This document shows positions 10,401 through 23,563 of a DNA stretch of 64,000 nt, in pieces. The position numbers and the translations under genes were made by a program. The stretch's first letter is position 1. Every line of letters begins with the position of its first letter. The DNA is from Haemophilus aegyptius. Lineage in GTDB: Bacteria > Pseudomonadota > Gammaproteobacteria > Enterobacterales > Pasteurellaceae. Below the pieces are notes generated by a model. The model did no database searches. It saw only the letters and a list, made by a program, of their open reading frames with translations, and was not told the origin of the DNA. The stretch is from NCBI RefSeq assembly GCF_900475885.1, contig NZ_LS483429.1, positions 1,116,001-1,180,000 of the forward strand, read 5' to 3'.

Positions 10401-11335
10401 GCTTCGGCAGTATCACGAATTTCCCGTTCACCGTTCATAAAGATCAAGATATCGCCTCGACCTTCTGCTTGCAATTCATCCACCGCATTAAGAATACCTA
10501 GTAGCTGATCTTGATCGTCTTCTTCCACTACGGGACGATAACGCACTTCAACAGGATAGGTTCTGCCTGAGACTTCAATAATCGGCGCATTGTTAAAGTG
10601 TTTAGAAAAGCGTTCCACATCAATGGTTGCAGAAGTGATAATAAGTTTTAAATCACGACGACGTGGCAAAAGCTGTTTCAGATAACCGAGAATAAAATCG
10701 TTATTTAGGCTACGTTCGTGGGCTTCATCGATAATCAAACAAGAATATTGATTGAGAAAACGATCGTTTTGAATTTCCGCTAACAGAATCCCGTCAGTCA
10801 TCAATTTGATTTGTGTATCATCACTGATTTGATCGTTAAAACGAACCTTATAACCGACTAAACCACCAAGCTCCGTTTCCAGTTCTTCCGCAATACGCGC
10901 CGCCACCGAACGAGCAGCAATACGGCGTGGCTGGGTATGACCAATCATGCCTAAATTGCCGAAACCTAATTCCAAACACATTTTCGGCAATTGGGTGGTT
11001 TTACCTGAACCAGTTTCCCCTGCTACCACAATGACCTGATGTTCAGAAAGCAGTTTTTGAATTTCGACTTTGCGTTGGCTAACGGGCAAGCTTTCTGGAA
11101 AAACAATCGGATTTTGTACCGCACTTTTCCGTTGTTCTACACGTAATCTAGCTTGTTCAATTTGCTGTTGGATTTCAGCGGCAACGGCTTGTTGAGCCTC
11201 TTGGCTTTTTATTTTTCCAATACCATGAATGCAGGCGGATAAGCGACGTTGATCCACCAGAATGATGTCATTTAATTGAGAAAAAAGAGATTGTTGTAAG
11301 GGAGTTAATGTGTGTTTTACCGAGCTGTTTTTCAT
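7424..11335 (-). CDS. hrpA: HrpA, DEAH-box ATP-dependent RNA helicase
   Basis: A 1303-residue cytoplasmic helicase. The N-terminal motor has Walker A GETGSGKTTQLPK (near residue 110), the DEAH box IIDEAHERS (near 200), SAT (motif III) and the motif VI stretch QRKGRCGRVSEGICIRLYS, followed by the helicase-associated and OB-like regions and the long DUF3418 C-terminal domain of HrpA. In E. coli HrpA acts on fimbrial mRNA processing and stalled or collided ribosomes. The start overlaps the stop of the DUF423 gene by four bases (ATGA), so it ends a three-gene operon. Length fits E. coli HrpA (about 1300). Several open frames antisense to it are by-products. Confidence 0.95.
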   Translation of the reverse strand: MKNSSVKHTLTPLQQSLFSQLNDIILVDQRRLSACIHGIGKIKSQEAQQAVAAEIQQQIEQARLRVEQRKSAVQNPIVFPESLPVSQRKVEIQKLLSEHQVIVVAGETGSGKTTQLPKMCLELGFGNLGMIGHTQPRRIAARSVAARIAEELETELGGLVGYKVRFNDQISDDTQIKLMTDGILLAEIQNDRFLNQYSCLIIDEAHERSLNNDFILGYLKQLLPRRRDLKLIITSATIDVERFSKHFNNAPIIEVSGRTYPVEVRYRPVVEEDDQDQLLGILNAVDELQAEGRGDILIFMNGEREIRDTAEALQKQNLKHTEILPLFARLSAQEQNKIFHPSSLNRIVLATNVAETSLTVPSIKYVIDPGTARISRYSYRTKVQRLPIEPISQASANQRKGRCGRVSEGICIRLYSEEDFNSRPEFTDPEILRTNLASVILQMTALGLDDIEAFPFVDAPDKRHIQDGVKLLEELGAFETVQTKSGEKRLLTRVGRQLTQLPVDPRLAKMILSAVNFGCVYEMMIIVSALSIQDPRERPQEKQQDSDEKHRRFADKKSDFLAFLNLWRYLQEQQKESSKNQFRRQCQKDFLNYLRIREWQDIYHQIRLTVREMGLPINSEKAEYQQIHTALLSGLLSHIGLKEAEKQQYLGARNAHFAIFPNSVLFKKQPKWVMAAELVETSKLWGRMVAEIEPEWIEPLAEHLIKKSHSEPLWSKSRGAVIADEKVTLYGVPIVAVRPVNYGAIDPTVSRQIFIQSALVEGDWNTKHKFFKENQRLVREVEELEHKSRRRDILVDDRTLFEFYDQRIGTEVVSQKHFDTWWKKVQQKDPELLNFERSFLINDDAEQVSKLDFPNFWHQGNLKLKLTYQFEPGTDADGVTVHIPLPLLNQVEMTGFGWQIPGLREELVIALIKSLPKSYRRNFVPAPNYAQAFLSRAVPLEKPLLDTLIYELRRMTGVTVEAEHWNWEQIPSHLKMTFRVVDENGKKIAESMNLDELKFNLKDRVQESISAVADDGIEQSGLHIWSFADLPQCYEQKQRGFSVKAFPAIVDEKDAVAIKLFETEFEQSVAMQQGLRRLLLLNVPSPIKYLHEKLPNKAKLGLYFTPFGRVLDLIDDCIACAVDKLIADFGGFVWDEAGFEKLRDFVRENLNEVTVDIAQKVEQILTLTYQLNQRLKGKMDFTMAFALSDIKSQLAGLVYQGFVQKSGYDRLPDLQRYLQAIDKRIDKLAQDVNRDRAAMLRIQQVQQAYQQLLAKLPKSKPISDEVAEIRYMIEELRVSLFAQQLGTKYQISDKRIANIISQY

Positions 11336-11706
11336 AGCGATTTACTTTTGAAACTTCCGTAAGCTAAGCTAATCCATCCGATTAAAAATAAAGTGCCGCC
11401 AATAGGCGTAATCCATACAATTACATTGCTTGCTTCGAAAGCAAGTGCGTATAAACTTCCACTAAATAATAAGATTCCAATTAACCAAGAAGACATAGAT
11501 AATCGGGCGAATTTGTTGTCACGTAAAGCAGATAATGCAACGGCAAGTACTGCAATGGTATGGAACATTTGATATTCTAACCCCGTATCAATCCATGATA
11601 ATGCTTTAACATCTAAAATGTGCTTTAAACCATGCGCTGCAAATGCGCCTAGTGCGACACAGAAGAATCCGCTTAAAGCAACAAGAGTAAGGTATTTGTT
11701 TTTCAT
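11332..11706 (-). CDS. DUF423 family small membrane protein (YgdD-like)
   Basis: A 124-residue inner-membrane protein with four predicted membrane segments. The N-terminal pattern LSGFFCVALGAFAAHGLK and the central DTGLEYQMFHTIAVLAVAL are typical of DUF423/YgdD. Molecular function is unknown. Its ATG follows the stop of the upstream DUF441 gene directly, and its stop overlaps the hrpA start, so the three are translationally linked. Confidence 0.88.
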   Translation of the reverse strand: MKNKYLTLVALSGFFCVALGAFAAHGLKHILDVKALSWIDTGLEYQMFHTIAVLAVALSALRDNKFARLSMSSWLIGILLFSGSLYALAFEASNVIVWITPIGGTLFLIGWISLAYGSFKSKSL

Positions 11707-12159
11707 TTAAATTTTCCCTAAAAATAAAGCTAATATACCTGCAGCAATAAGTGGGCCAACGGGAATTCCACCTAAAAATGCTACACCAATAATTGTGCCG
11801 ATAAGCAAGCCAGTGACTAAAACGGGTTGTTCGCCCATTAAAGGCACACCCTTACCAGCAAGCCATGCCACAAGTATTCCAACTGCAATAGAAAGAGCCA
11901 TTTTCCAACTAAGAAAACCTGATAAATCAGGCAACTGAATTTTCCCTGAAACTAAGGGGCTTAAAACCCCAATGGTTAAAATAATGATACCAATTTTAAC
12001 GCCATATTTTTCGAGCAAAGGAATATGAGAAGATAAAAAAGTTTGCTGCATGATAAGTAATACGGCAGCAGAAATGGTAATTGTGCTGTTGTTGCTTAAT
12101 ACGCCAAGAATAAGAAGTATCACTAGTAATAGAGCAATGGTATTGAGTTGTAATGTCAT
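11707..12159 (-). CDS. DUF441 family membrane protein (YeaL-like)
   Basis: A 150-residue protein made almost wholly of hydrophobic helices, with the family features [22 protein letters not shown] and [13 protein letters not shown]. The DUF441 family (YeaL in E. coli) is conserved but has no assigned role. It is the first gene of the unit DUF441-DUF423-hrpA, and an uptake signal overlaps the region just before its start (12161-12169). Confidence 0.87.
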   Translation of the reverse strand: MTLQLNTIALLLVILLILGVLSNNSTITISAAVLLIMQQTFLSSHIPLLEKYGVKIGIIILTIGVLSPLVSGKIQLPDLSGFLSWKMALSIAVGILVAWLAGKGVPLMGEQPVLVTGLLIGTIIGVAFLGGIPVGPLIAAGILALFLGKI

Positions 12160-12262
12160 AAAGTGCGGTTAAAAAAATGGAAATTTTGGTAAATATTCTA
12201 GCATAGAAATTCGTAAAATTATTTTCCATTGTTGTTGAGAAAAAGATAAATGAGAAAAGTTA

Positions 12263-12292
12263 AAAAGGGTTCATTATGATCTGAACCCTTTT
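12263..12292 (-). terminator. Terminator of the cydABX operon
   Basis: AAAAGGGTTCA (12263-12273) pairs perfectly with TGAACCCTTTT (12282-12292), about 30 bases past the cydX stop on the minus strand. Confidence 0.85.
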
Positions 12293-12319
12293 ATTTAGTC
12301 GGTAAAATTCTTAAATAAT

Positions 12320-12418
12320 TTATTCTTCAAATTTACCTTTTTTTTCTTTATTGATGGTGCATTTCGCACTAGCCCAAATTGCAAACAATACACCCACTAC
12401 CCAAATCGCATATAACAT
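12320..12418 (-). CDS. cydX: CydX, small subunit of cytochrome bd oxidase
   Basis: A 32-residue single-span membrane protein (MLYAIWVVGVLFAIWASAK then a charged tail KKGKFEE), 11 bases downstream of cydB and preceded by AAGGAG. CydX/YbgT proteins are 30-40 residues long, follow cydB, and stabilise the haem b595/d site of the oxidase. The N-terminal aromatic residues with a hydrophobic span and a polar C-terminus fit the family. It is easily missed because of its size. Identity rests on position and topology. Confidence 0.88.
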   Translation of the reverse strand: MLYAIWVVGVLFAIWASAKCTINKEKKGKFEE

Positions 12419-12429
12419 TCTATTTCTCC

Positions 12430-13566
12430 TTAGTATAATGAGTGTTTATTTTTATCAATGAAATTAGCATCTAAACGACCAAACATTTTTGAGTAAGACC
12501 AAATAGTATAAGCTAAAGCAATGACCACAAAAACAACTGCAAAAATCAGCATTAATGTTAATGTTAATTCACTTGAAGTCGAATCCCACATTAATAAACT
12601 TTGTTCAGGATGTGAACTTGAAGGCATCACAAATGGGAACATTGATACTGCTGCAGTAATAATCACACCAGCCATTGTTAATGCAGAGAAGAAAAATGCA
12701 AAACCACAACGATTAGCTTTAGAAAATGCAGCATTTAATAATGCAGCAACTACAGCTAACGCAGGGAAAATCCAAAGAATTGGCATTTCATTGAAATTTC
12801 TAAACCACGCGCCAGTTTCTACAGCAACTTCTTTATTCATTGGAGACGATGGAGCGAAATGATCGATAGTGCTAGTAACTACATAACCATCTTTAGAATA
12901 TAACCATACGCCAGCTAATACGAATGTAATTAAAGTCACAATAGAACCAATTTGACTTACTGAACGAGCCCGATCACGTAAGACTTCAGTGGTTTTCATT
13001 TGTAACCAGTTTGCGCCGTGAGTGGCAAGCATTGATAAGCTAATAACACCACATAATAATGCGAATGGATTTAATAGCTCAAAAAATGAACCTGTATAAG
13101 TCACTTGAGTTAATTCGTTAAAATGGAATGGAACGCCTTGTAATAAATTACCAAAAGCCACGCCAAATACTAATGCTGGTACAAAACCACCTGCGAATAA
13201 TCCCCAGTCCCAAACAGAACGCCAAGTTGGATTATCAATTTTTGCACGATATTCAAAACCCAATGGACGTAAGAATAACGCTGCCAAGACTAATACTAAT
13301 GCAATGTAAAAACCTGAGAAAGATACTGCATATACAATTGGCCAAGCTGCAAATATTGCACCACCTGCAGTTAATAACCAAACTTGGTTACCATCCCAAT
13401 GGGGAGCAATAGTGTTGATCATAATACGGCGTTCCACTTCTTTTTTACCTATTACAGGTAAAAGTGCGGTCACGCCCATATCAAATCCATCAGTCACAGA
13501 GAAGCCAATCAATAATACAATAACTAACACCCACCAAATAAAACGTAGAAATTCATAATCAATCAT
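12430..13566 (-). CDS. cydB: CydB, cytochrome bd quinol oxidase subunit II
   Basis: A 378-residue polytopic inner-membrane protein with the N-terminal family pattern MIDYEFLRFIWWVLVIVLL and the conserved segments SVTDGFDMGV and HWDGNQVWLLTAGGA. With CydA it makes the high-affinity bd oxidase that reduces oxygen to water at low oxygen tension. It follows cydA by 14 bases and precedes cydX. No irregularities seen. Confidence 0.96.
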   Translation of the reverse strand: MIDYEFLRFIWWVLVIVLLIGFSVTDGFDMGVTALLPVIGKKEVERRIMINTIAPHWDGNQVWLLTAGGAIFAAWPIVYAVSFSGFYIALVLVLAALFLRPLGFEYRAKIDNPTWRSVWDWGLFAGGFVPALVFGVAFGNLLQGVPFHFNELTQVTYTGSFFELLNPFALLCGVISLSMLATHGANWLQMKTTEVLRDRARSVSQIGSIVTLITFVLAGVWLYSKDGYVVTSTIDHFAPSSPMNKEVAVETGAWFRNFNEMPILWIFPALAVVAALLNAAFSKANRCGFAFFFSALTMAGVIITAAVSMFPFVMPSSSHPEQSLLMWDSTSSELTLTLMLIFAVVFVVIALAYTIWSYSKMFGRLDANFIDKNKHSLY

Positions 13567-13580
13567 AATTTATCTCCTAC

Positions 13581-15146
13581 TTATTTAGCTGATTGTTCAA
13601 AGTAGTATTTGCCGGTTTTTAACGCACTTGGACCCAAACGCGCATATTTAAACATCAAATACATCTCAACAATAATGAACGCAAGATAAAGCGCACAAAT
13701 TAAACCAATGGAGAACCATAAATCGCCTGTACTTAAATTAGAAGCGGATACGCCAACAGGTAAGATCTCGTAAATAGCCCAAGGCTGACGACCATATTCT
13801 GCTAAGAACCAACCGCACTCAATGGCAATCCAAGGTAATGGCAATCCCCATAAAAGAACTTTTAACAATAATGGAATTTGAGTGACTTTATTACGTAAAT
13901 TTTGAACAAATGCGCCGAATGTAAGTAAGGCAATTAAACCACCAGAGGCAATCATTGCACGAAATGCCCAAAAATTAGGGCCTACATTTGGAATAGTATC
14001 ACGAGCGGCTTGTTTAATTTGTTCTTCTGTCGCATCAACAACATTGTTTGTATAGCGTTTTAATAATAAACCGAAACCAAGATCTTTTTTAACTTCATTA
14101 AATTGTGCTTTGGTTTCTTCATTTACTTGACCATTTGCTTTTTTCTCAGCGCGTAGTTGAGTAAATAATTCATAAGCACGGATACCACTACGTACACGAG
14201 TTTCATTTAATGCTTGAAGATCTTTTAGACCTATAATTTCTTTATCAATTGAACGAGTTGCTATTACACCGCCAAGATAAGGAATTTCAATCGCAAAATC
14301 ATTTTTCATTTCAGCCGTATTTGGAATTGCTACTGGAAGGAATGGAGCAGGTGCTGCGTGAGTTTCAAATTCAGCTTCCATTGCGGCTAATTTTACTGGT
14401 TGTGCTTTACCAATATCATAACCAGATTCATCACCAAGAATTAGCACTGAAATAGAGGCGATAAATCCAAAAGTAGCAGCTACGGAGAAAGAACGTTTTG
14501 CAAATTCAAAATCACGACCTTTTAGTAAAAAGTATGAGCTAATGGCTAAAACAAAAAATGCGCCTGTCACATAACCTGCAGAAAGAGTATGTAAGAATTT
14601 ACTTTGTGCAACAGGGTTTAACCAAAGATCTAAGAAGTTAGTCATTTCCATACGTACAGTTTCAAAATTAAATTCTGAACCTGTTGGTGCTTGCATCCAG
14701 CCATTTGCAACCAAAATCCACATAGCAGATAAATTAGAACCGAAAGCCACACAATAAGTTGCTAATAAGTGTTTTCCTTTTGATAAACGATCCCAACCGA
14801 AGAAAAATAACCCCACAAAAGTGGATTCTAAGAAGAAGGCAAGTAACGCTTCAATAGCAAGTGGCGCACCAAAAATATCCCCTACGTAATGAGAATAATA
14901 AGACCAGTTAGTACCAAATTGGAATTCCATAATAATACCGGTGGTTACCCCAAGGGCAAAGTTAATACCAAATAACTTTCCCCAAAATTTTGTCATATCT
15001 TTATAAACTTCTTTACCTGTCGCCACATAAATAGTTTCCATAATTACAAGAATAAAGGATAAACCCAATGTTAGCGGCACGAAAATGAAGTGATACAACG
15101 CAGTTAAAGCAAACTGCAAGCGAGAAAGATCAACAACGTCTAACAT
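13581..15146 (-). CDS. cydA: CydA, cytochrome bd quinol oxidase subunit I
   Basis: A 521-residue membrane subunit carrying the haems and quinol site. With the start at 15146, which has AAGGAG upstream, the ligands fall at the positions known from E. coli: His19, Glu99 (in [10 protein letters not shown]) and His186. The quinol-binding Q-loop contains [10 protein letters not shown]-type and [25 protein letters not shown] segments; the loop looks like the long (L) version. A longer in-frame reading from 15194 has no ribosome site. First gene of cydABX. Confidence 0.96.
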   Translation of the reverse strand: MLDVVDLSRLQFALTALYHFIFVPLTLGLSFILVIMETIYVATGKEVYKDMTKFWGKLFGINFALGVTTGIIMEFQFGTNWSYYSHYVGDIFGAPLAIEALLAFFLESTFVGLFFFGWDRLSKGKHLLATYCVAFGSNLSAMWILVANGWMQAPTGSEFNFETVRMEMTNFLDLWLNPVAQSKFLHTLSAGYVTGAFFVLAISSYFLLKGRDFEFAKRSFSVAATFGFIASISVLILGDESGYDIGKAQPVKLAAMEAEFETHAAPAPFLPVAIPNTAEMKNDFAIEIPYLGGVIATRSIDKEIIGLKDLQALNETRVRSGIRAYELFTQLRAEKKANGQVNEETKAQFNEVKKDLGFGLLLKRYTNNVVDATEEQIKQAARDTIPNVGPNFWAFRAMIASGGLIALLTFGAFVQNLRNKVTQIPLLLKVLLWGLPLPWIAIECGWFLAEYGRQPWAIYEILPVGVSASNLSTGDLWFSIGLICALYLAFIIVEMYLMFKYARLGPSALKTGKYYFEQSAK

Positions 15147-17441
<2,295 letters not shown>

Positions 17442-17527
17442 TTCTTGGTTCTGCAATAAGTGCGGTAAAAAAATGAAATATTTTTATTTGGTTATGATAT
17501 AACTTGATGTTTTTGAAGTAAAAAAAT

Positions 17528-17560
17528 CCCCGTTAAATTTATCATTTAACGGGGGGTTTT
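17528..17560. terminator. Shared terminator of pyrG and pnuC
   Basis: CCCCGTTAAA (17528-17537) pairs with TTTAACGGGG (17545-17554) and is flanked by A6 on the left and T5 on the right, so it works on both strands. It lies between the convergent pyrG and pnuC. Confidence 0.88.
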
Positions 17561-18270
17561 TATAAGCTATTTACTGTTTTTATATTTAGGTTAGTACGCT
17601 TAACTAATTTCGTCCAGTTATAATAACCATACAACGAGTTAAGTAAGTAGGCTGAATACATTAAGTATATTGCAGGTGTCTCTGCCCATAAGAAAATAGA
17701 AAGAATATTTAATCCAATCCATAACAACCATTGTTCACGATAACGCAAAATCATTAAAATCTGTGCCGCAACCGTAATAATTGTAGTTAGACCATCTAAA
17801 CCTGTTGAACTACCACCAGCCGCTTGTAATGCTTGAACAAAAAGCAAAGTACCAACCGTAGTCATAACAATTAATGTCACCCATCCTTTAACAGTTAACG
17901 CTTTGGCAATCACGCTTTCTCCACCATCGCTATTTTGCATATTGGCTTTCCACATAAAGTAACCAATAAATTGAGAGGGCAAATATACGTAAAGTACGGT
18001 GTTCATTTCACCTAAGAAATTCGATCCCCAAGCAACATAAAAATAAGTATAGGCAAAAATCAATCCAAAGAAATAATTACTAATTTTACCTTTACTTACC
18101 AATACCACACACAAAATACCAGAAATACCAGAAATCATTGCTAACCAAGAATCAGGTGTTTGTACATCATAAGCCCAAATTTGCGCAATAATAAAAAGCG
18201 CAAGCCAAACCACCTCAAAAGGTTTCCAACCAGAAACAAATTCTCGTTTTAAACGCGCTGCCAAAGTCAT
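17560..18270 (-). CDS. pnuC: PnuC, nicotinamide riboside transporter
   Basis: A 236-residue polytopic inner-membrane protein. The central segments GKISNYFFGLIFAYTYFYVAWG and PSQFIGYFMWK and the C-terminal YREQWLLWIGLNILSIFLW are characteristic of PnuC. Haemophilus cannot make NAD from scratch (V-factor need) and takes up nicotinamide riboside through PnuC, which makes this gene important for growth in the host. AGGAG precedes the ATG at 18270. It is a single-gene unit convergent with pyrG. Confidence 0.93.
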   Translation of the reverse strand: MTLAARLKREFVSGWKPFEVVWLALFIIAQIWAYDVQTPDSWLAMISGISGILCVVLVSKGKISNYFFGLIFAYTYFYVAWGSNFLGEMNTVLYVYLPSQFIGYFMWKANMQNSDGGESVIAKALTVKGWVTLIVMTTVGTLLFVQALQAAGGSSTGLDGLTTIITVAAQILMILRYREQWLLWIGLNILSIFLWAETPAIYLMYSAYLLNSLYGYYNWTKLVKRTNLNIKTVNSL

Positions 18271-18445
18271 TATTTACTCCTATTGACTTAAATTTTAACG
18301 TGAGCATTCTTGCATAGTGAATTGGTAATGTAAAGGTGTAGAAGCATTTAATTCTAAAGTTGTGAAATCCATCACGTTTTAATTAAAGCCTACATTATCC
18401 ATTATTGAGTTTGTTTCAAAAAACGCTCTAAAAATTGACCGCACT

Positions 18446-19213
18446 TTAAATATAATAATCAAGCTCAAGTGGTATTTTTGCTTGTAACAAGAACTGTTTA
18501 GTGCGCTCGTGTTGTGGGCAAGTGAAGAATTTATCTGCTGTATTTTGTTCTACAATATATCCATCCGCCATTAAAATCACACGATCCGCGACATCTTTCG
18601 CAAACTGCATTTCGTGAGTAACAATAATCATTGTCCAACCTTCTTGGGCGAGCATTTTTAGTGTTTGTAACACTTCGCCCACCAATTCAGGATCTAATGC
18701 CGATGTAGGTTCATCTAATAAAATAATATCAGGTTTTACCGCAAGGGCCCGAGCAATCCCCACTCGCTGTTGCTGACCGCCAGAAAGTTGGGATGGAAAT
18801 AAATCCGCTTTATTTTTAAGCCCTACTTTTTCTAGCAAACTAAGTGCTTTTTCACGAGCTTGAGCTTTATCTTGTTTTTGCACAACAACCATTCCCTCCA
18901 TAACATTTTCAAGGGCAGAACGATGAGGGAATAAATTGTATTGCTGAAAGACCATTGACGAACACCGGCGTAACTTCAATTCATCTGCTTTACTAATTTT
19001 CTGGCTAAAATCAATTTTTAGACTGCCATCAGTAAATTCCAAAATGCCTTGCTCTGGTCGTTCAAGCAAGTTTAAACAACGTAAAAAGGTGGTTTTTCCA
19101 GAACCAGAAGGACCTAAAATTGCAACCACTTCGCCTTTATTAATTTCAAAATCAATGCCTTTTAACACATGATTGCCATTAAAGTTTTTCTGAATATTAC
19201 TTACTTTTAGCAT
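18446..19213 (-). CDS. Polar amino acid ABC transporter ATP-binding protein
   Basis: A 255-residue ATPase with Walker A GPSGSGKTTF, signature LSGGQQQRVGIARAL, Walker B IILLDEPTSALDPE and the switch His in TMIIVTHEM, close to the GlnQ/HisP/TcyC group. The ATG at 19213, with AAGGA upstream, is preferred to a TTG six bases earlier. It ends a three-gene operon (binding protein, permease, ATPase) and powers uptake. The binding protein suggests cystine or another polar amino acid. An uptake signal overlaps its stop (18438-18446). Confidence 0.9.
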   Translation of the reverse strand: MLKVSNIQKNFNGNHVLKGIDFEINKGEVVAILGPSGSGKTTFLRCLNLLERPEQGILEFTDGSLKIDFSQKISKADELKLRRCSSMVFQQYNLFPHRSALENVMEGMVVVQKQDKAQAREKALSLLEKVGLKNKADLFPSQLSGGQQQRVGIARALAVKPDIILLDEPTSALDPELVGEVLQTLKMLAQEGWTMIIVTHEMQFAKDVADRVILMADGYIVEQNTADKFFTCPQHERTKQFLLQAKIPLELDYYI

Positions 19214-19222
19214 AGACAATCC

Positions 19223-19939
19223 TTACAAGTGACGAGAAAGGCGTTTTTCTAAACGCATTTGACCAATAGACAATACAAAACAGAAAACCCAATAAATCAG
19301 TGCTGCTTCACTATAAATCAAAATAAATTCATAATTTTCCGCCGTGATATTTTGTGCGACGCGAAATAACTCTGCGATCCATACTAAAGAAGCCAAAGAG
19401 GTATCCTTCACTGTGCTAATAAAAGTGTTAGAAAGAGAAGGGACTGAAATGCGTAATGCTTGCGGCATAATCGTGCGAATAAATGCCTGTTGATAATTCA
19501 TTCCTATAGCATAAGAAGCCTCCCACTGTCCTTTTGGGATCGCAATAATTGATGCACGCACAGTTTCTGCAGCATAAGCACCGATATTGACTGAGAAGGC
19601 AATAATTGCAGTTGGGAAGGGCTCAAGTTTAATGCCGACTTCAGGCAATCCATAGAAAATAATAAAAATCTGCACAAGCATTGGCGTACCACGAATAATA
19701 GAAATATAAGCACGACCAATACTTTGCAAAAGTTTAGTCATAAAATTTGGATGAGGAAGAGTACAAATTACGGCAACAATCACTGCAATAAGCAAACCAC
19801 AGAAGAAAGAAATGACTGCCAATGGCAATGTGTATAAAATTGCTGCTTCCAACATAGGCCAAAACGAGCTGATTACATAATCAGCTCGTTCTGCACTCAT
19901 AAATGGAAGACTCGCCAACCAATTATTGAGTAATATCAT
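19223..19939 (-). CDS. Polar amino acid ABC transporter permease
   Basis: A 238-residue membrane protein of the HisM/GlnP/TcyB family with about five spans and the EAA loop [23 protein letters not shown] that contacts the ATPase. The ATG at 19939 ([13 protein letters not shown]) is preferred to an in-frame TTG at 19954; it overlaps the end of the binding protein gene by 17 bases, implying coupling. Homo- or heterodimer formation cannot be told, but only one permease is present, so a homodimer is likely. Confidence 0.88.
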   Translation of the reverse strand: MILLNNWLASLPFMSAERADYVISSFWPMLEAAILYTLPLAVISFFCGLLIAVIVAVICTLPHPNFMTKLLQSIGRAYISIIRGTPMLVQIFIIFYGLPEVGIKLEPFPTAIIAFSVNIGAYAAETVRASIIAIPKGQWEASYAIGMNYQQAFIRTIMPQALRISVPSLSNTFISTVKDTSLASLVWIAELFRVAQNITAENYEFILIYSEAALIYWVFCFVLSIGQMRLEKRLSRHL

Positions 19940-20696
19940 AACCAAACCATTCAATTGAAATCTGTTTTAATGTACCATCTTGGCGAAGTGCTTCAAGTAC
20001 TTGATTAAATTTTGTAATCAATGCATCTTCACCTTGTAAAAAAGCAAAGGCAGTCGGAGTTTTATCCCCACGATCATAAGCAATTTTTAAACCAGAATTT
20101 GGGTGTTTTTTAAAATAATCTAATACAGCCAATTTATCATTAATTGTTGCTTCTGCACGGCCTTGTTTAATAAGCTCTAAGCTCTGTGCTAAACCATCCA
20201 CTACAAGAATCTGCGCACCTGCAGCTTTTGCATCTTTACCCCAGTTACTTGTTGCAGATTGCGCAGATTTACGACCTTTCAAGTCTTCAAATGATTTAAT
20301 ACTGTTATCCGATGATTTTGTTACAATCACCCCACCAGAATAATTATAAGGCGTTGTGAAACTGTATTTTTTTAAACGCTCTGGGCTTGGGTTAGTTTGG
20401 TTTGCTATCACATCAAAACGTTTTGCATTTAACCCCGCATACATTGCATCCCATTGTGTTTCTTTAAATTCCACTTTCAAACCGAGCTTTTCAGCAACTT
20501 TACGAATAACCTCTACATCAAAGCCTGTTAATTTTCCACTTTTATCATGGAAAGTAAATGGTGCATAAGTCCCTTCTGTTCCGACTAATAAAGTTTTAGT
20601 TTTTTCAACACGATCGGCAATTTCGCCTGCGTGAGAAAAAGTTGAGAAAGCAATAGCTCCAGTTAAAAGTGCGGTCGTAAAAAGTAATTTTTTCAT
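19923..20696 (-). CDS. Periplasmic amino acid binding protein, cystine-type (FliY/TcyJ-like)
   Basis: A 257-residue solute-binding protein with a signal peptide ([23 protein letters not shown]) and the family 3 pattern [27 protein letters not shown] plus the C-terminal [13 protein letters not shown]. The GTYAPF and KLTGFDVEV stretches resemble E. coli FliY, which binds L-cystine. That substrate is an inference only. The start at 20696 has AAGGAAG upstream. It is the first gene of the importer operon, with about 300 bases to murA behind it. Confidence 0.85.
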   Translation of the reverse strand: MKKLLFTTALLTGAIAFSTFSHAGEIADRVEKTKTLLVGTEGTYAPFTFHDKSGKLTGFDVEVIRKVAEKLGLKVEFKETQWDAMYAGLNAKRFDVIANQTNPSPERLKKYSFTTPYNYSGGVIVTKSSDNSIKSFEDLKGRKSAQSATSNWGKDAKAAGAQILVVDGLAQSLELIKQGRAEATINDKLAVLDYFKKHPNSGLKIAYDRGDKTPTAFAFLQGEDALITKFNQVLEALRQDGTLKQISIEWFGYDITQ

Positions 20697-20904
20697 TTTT
20701 TCTTCCTTGTGTTGTGTTTGTCTAAGCGTGATTATAAAAACCAAACTTATGAAAAAAAAGATTATTTATTTATGGTTTATGAATTTTAGTTATAAAAAAT
20801 TGATATAAGTGCTTACTATCAAAATAAGAAAATAATCGACCGCACTTTCTTGTAGAAAAATACGTTTCTAAACAATGCAATCAATCTACTCTTATAAAAT
20901 TTCA

Positions 20905-20935
20905 GTAAAAAAATGCCTTTCTAAAGAAAGGCATT
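20905..20935 (-). terminator. Terminator of the mla-murA operon
   Basis: AATGCCTTTC (20912-20921) pairs with GAAAGGCATT (20926-20935) over a four-base loop. On the minus strand the stem is followed by seven T, a strong intrinsic terminator 61 bases after the murA stop. The rest of the 300-base gap to the importer operon holds an uptake signal at 20839 and AT-rich promoter-like sequence. Confidence 0.85.
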
Positions 20936-20995
20936 AATAGAAATTTAAGATTATAAATAAACTTGTAATGTCTAATAGAAAAGCAGCGTATCTAA

Positions 20996-22538
<1,543 letters not shown>

Positions 22539-22558
22539 TGGATTTCCGTTTAAGTAAG

Positions 22559-22876
22559 CTATGTAAAATTTGCGATCCAATCAGATAAACCAACAAGATC
22601 TGCTAGGGTTAATAATTGTTTTGGTGGATAAACTAATCGTACTGTTTTGTTAATCTTTTGACACTCTCGTAAAAAATCACAAAGCACTGTAAAACCAGCT
22701 GAATCAATATGCTGAAGACCAGATAAATTCCATTCAACAATAGTTTTATCAAGTGTACTTTCTGACAAAAAAACGCCACGTTGCTGCCACATTGGTAACA
22801 AGGTGCTGCGAGATAGTTCCCCAAACAAAAAGAGCGTTATTTTATCATTATTTTTTTGCAAATCCCAATTTAGCAT
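22559..22876 (-). CDS. mlaB: MlaB, STAS-domain subunit of the Mla lipid transporter
   Basis: A 105-residue STAS protein. The family core LSGLQHIDSAGFTVLCDFL contains the conserved Ser-Ala-Gly (residues near 58) that contacts MlaF. MlaB binds the ATPase MlaF on the cytoplasmic face and is needed for complex assembly and activity. It sits between mlaC and ibaG in the conserved operon, with gaps of 10-20 bases. Sequence is diverged but the location makes the call firm. Confidence 0.87.
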   Translation of the reverse strand: MLNWDLQKNNDKITLFLFGELSRSTLLPMWQQRGVFLSESTLDKTIVEWNLSGLQHIDSAGFTVLCDFLRECQKINKTVRLVYPPKQLLTLADLVGLSDWIANFT

Positions 22877-22886
22877 AGTTATTCAT

Positions 22887-23531
22887 TTATTGATTGAAAA
22901 TTATAGGTTGTGAGGCAGATTGCTGCATCTTTGTGATTAATGTATCAATACCTTGTTTGTTTAAAATACCAACCCAATTTTTTATCGTATCTTCCAGCAT
23001 ACTTACGCCTGCTGCTGCCATATCGTAGGCTTTCCATTCCCCACTTTTATTGCCTTTACGCCATTTAAAATCTAATAGGATCGGAGCAACGCCATTAGTT
23101 TGAATAACACTTACGCGAATATTTACAAAATTGTTATCGCCTAATTCTTTTTCTGATTCAATTTGAATTTTTTGATTAGAATAATTTGTTAATGTTTGTG
23201 CGTACTTTTGCTCAATCAATTCACCAAAAGTCTTGAAAAATTTTTCTCGTTGTTCTGTAGAGGTTGATTTGTAGTATGAACCTAATACTTTAGAACCTGC
23301 ATATTCTAAGTTTACATAAGGCAATAAATCATTACGAACAATAGTACGTAAATAATTTGGATCTTGTTTAATTTTACTTTGATTAGCTTGTATATCAGAA
23401 AATAGTTTATCTGACGCTTGCTGCATTAAAACATAAGGACTTGTTTCTGCAATAGCTGTTCGTGTAACCAAAAGTGCGGTTAATACGAAAGTTAAAATAG
23501 TAAACCATTTTTTTAGTTGAGTAAGGTTCAT
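22887..23531 (-). CDS. mlaC: MlaC, periplasmic phospholipid carrier
   Basis: A 214-residue soluble periplasmic protein with a signal peptide (MNLTQLKKWFTILTFVLTALLV ending near AIA). MlaC shuttles phospholipids between the outer-membrane MlaA and the inner-membrane MlaFEDB complex. The pattern RNDLLPYVNLEYAGSKVLG and the later DFKWRKGNKSGEWKAYDM are typical. AGGAG stands before the ATG at 23531; an in-frame TTG two codons earlier is rejected. Confidence 0.92.
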   Translation of the reverse strand: MNLTQLKKWFTILTFVLTALLVTRTAIAETSPYVLMQQASDKLFSDIQANQSKIKQDPNYLRTIVRNDLLPYVNLEYAGSKVLGSYYKSTSTEQREKFFKTFGELIEQKYAQTLTNYSNQKIQIESEKELGDNNFVNIRVSVIQTNGVAPILLDFKWRKGNKSGEWKAYDMAAAGVSMLEDTIKNWVGILNKQGIDTLITKMQQSASQPIIFNQ

Positions 23532-23563
23532 TGTCAATCTCCTAATTTATAAAATTTAACCTA

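Noticed and set aside
7639-10508. Several open frames of 67-123 codons antisense to or overlapping hrpA
   Set aside because: They lie wholly inside a well-conserved 1303-residue gene, have no ribosome sites and translate to unpatterned sequence; they are by-products of its codon use.
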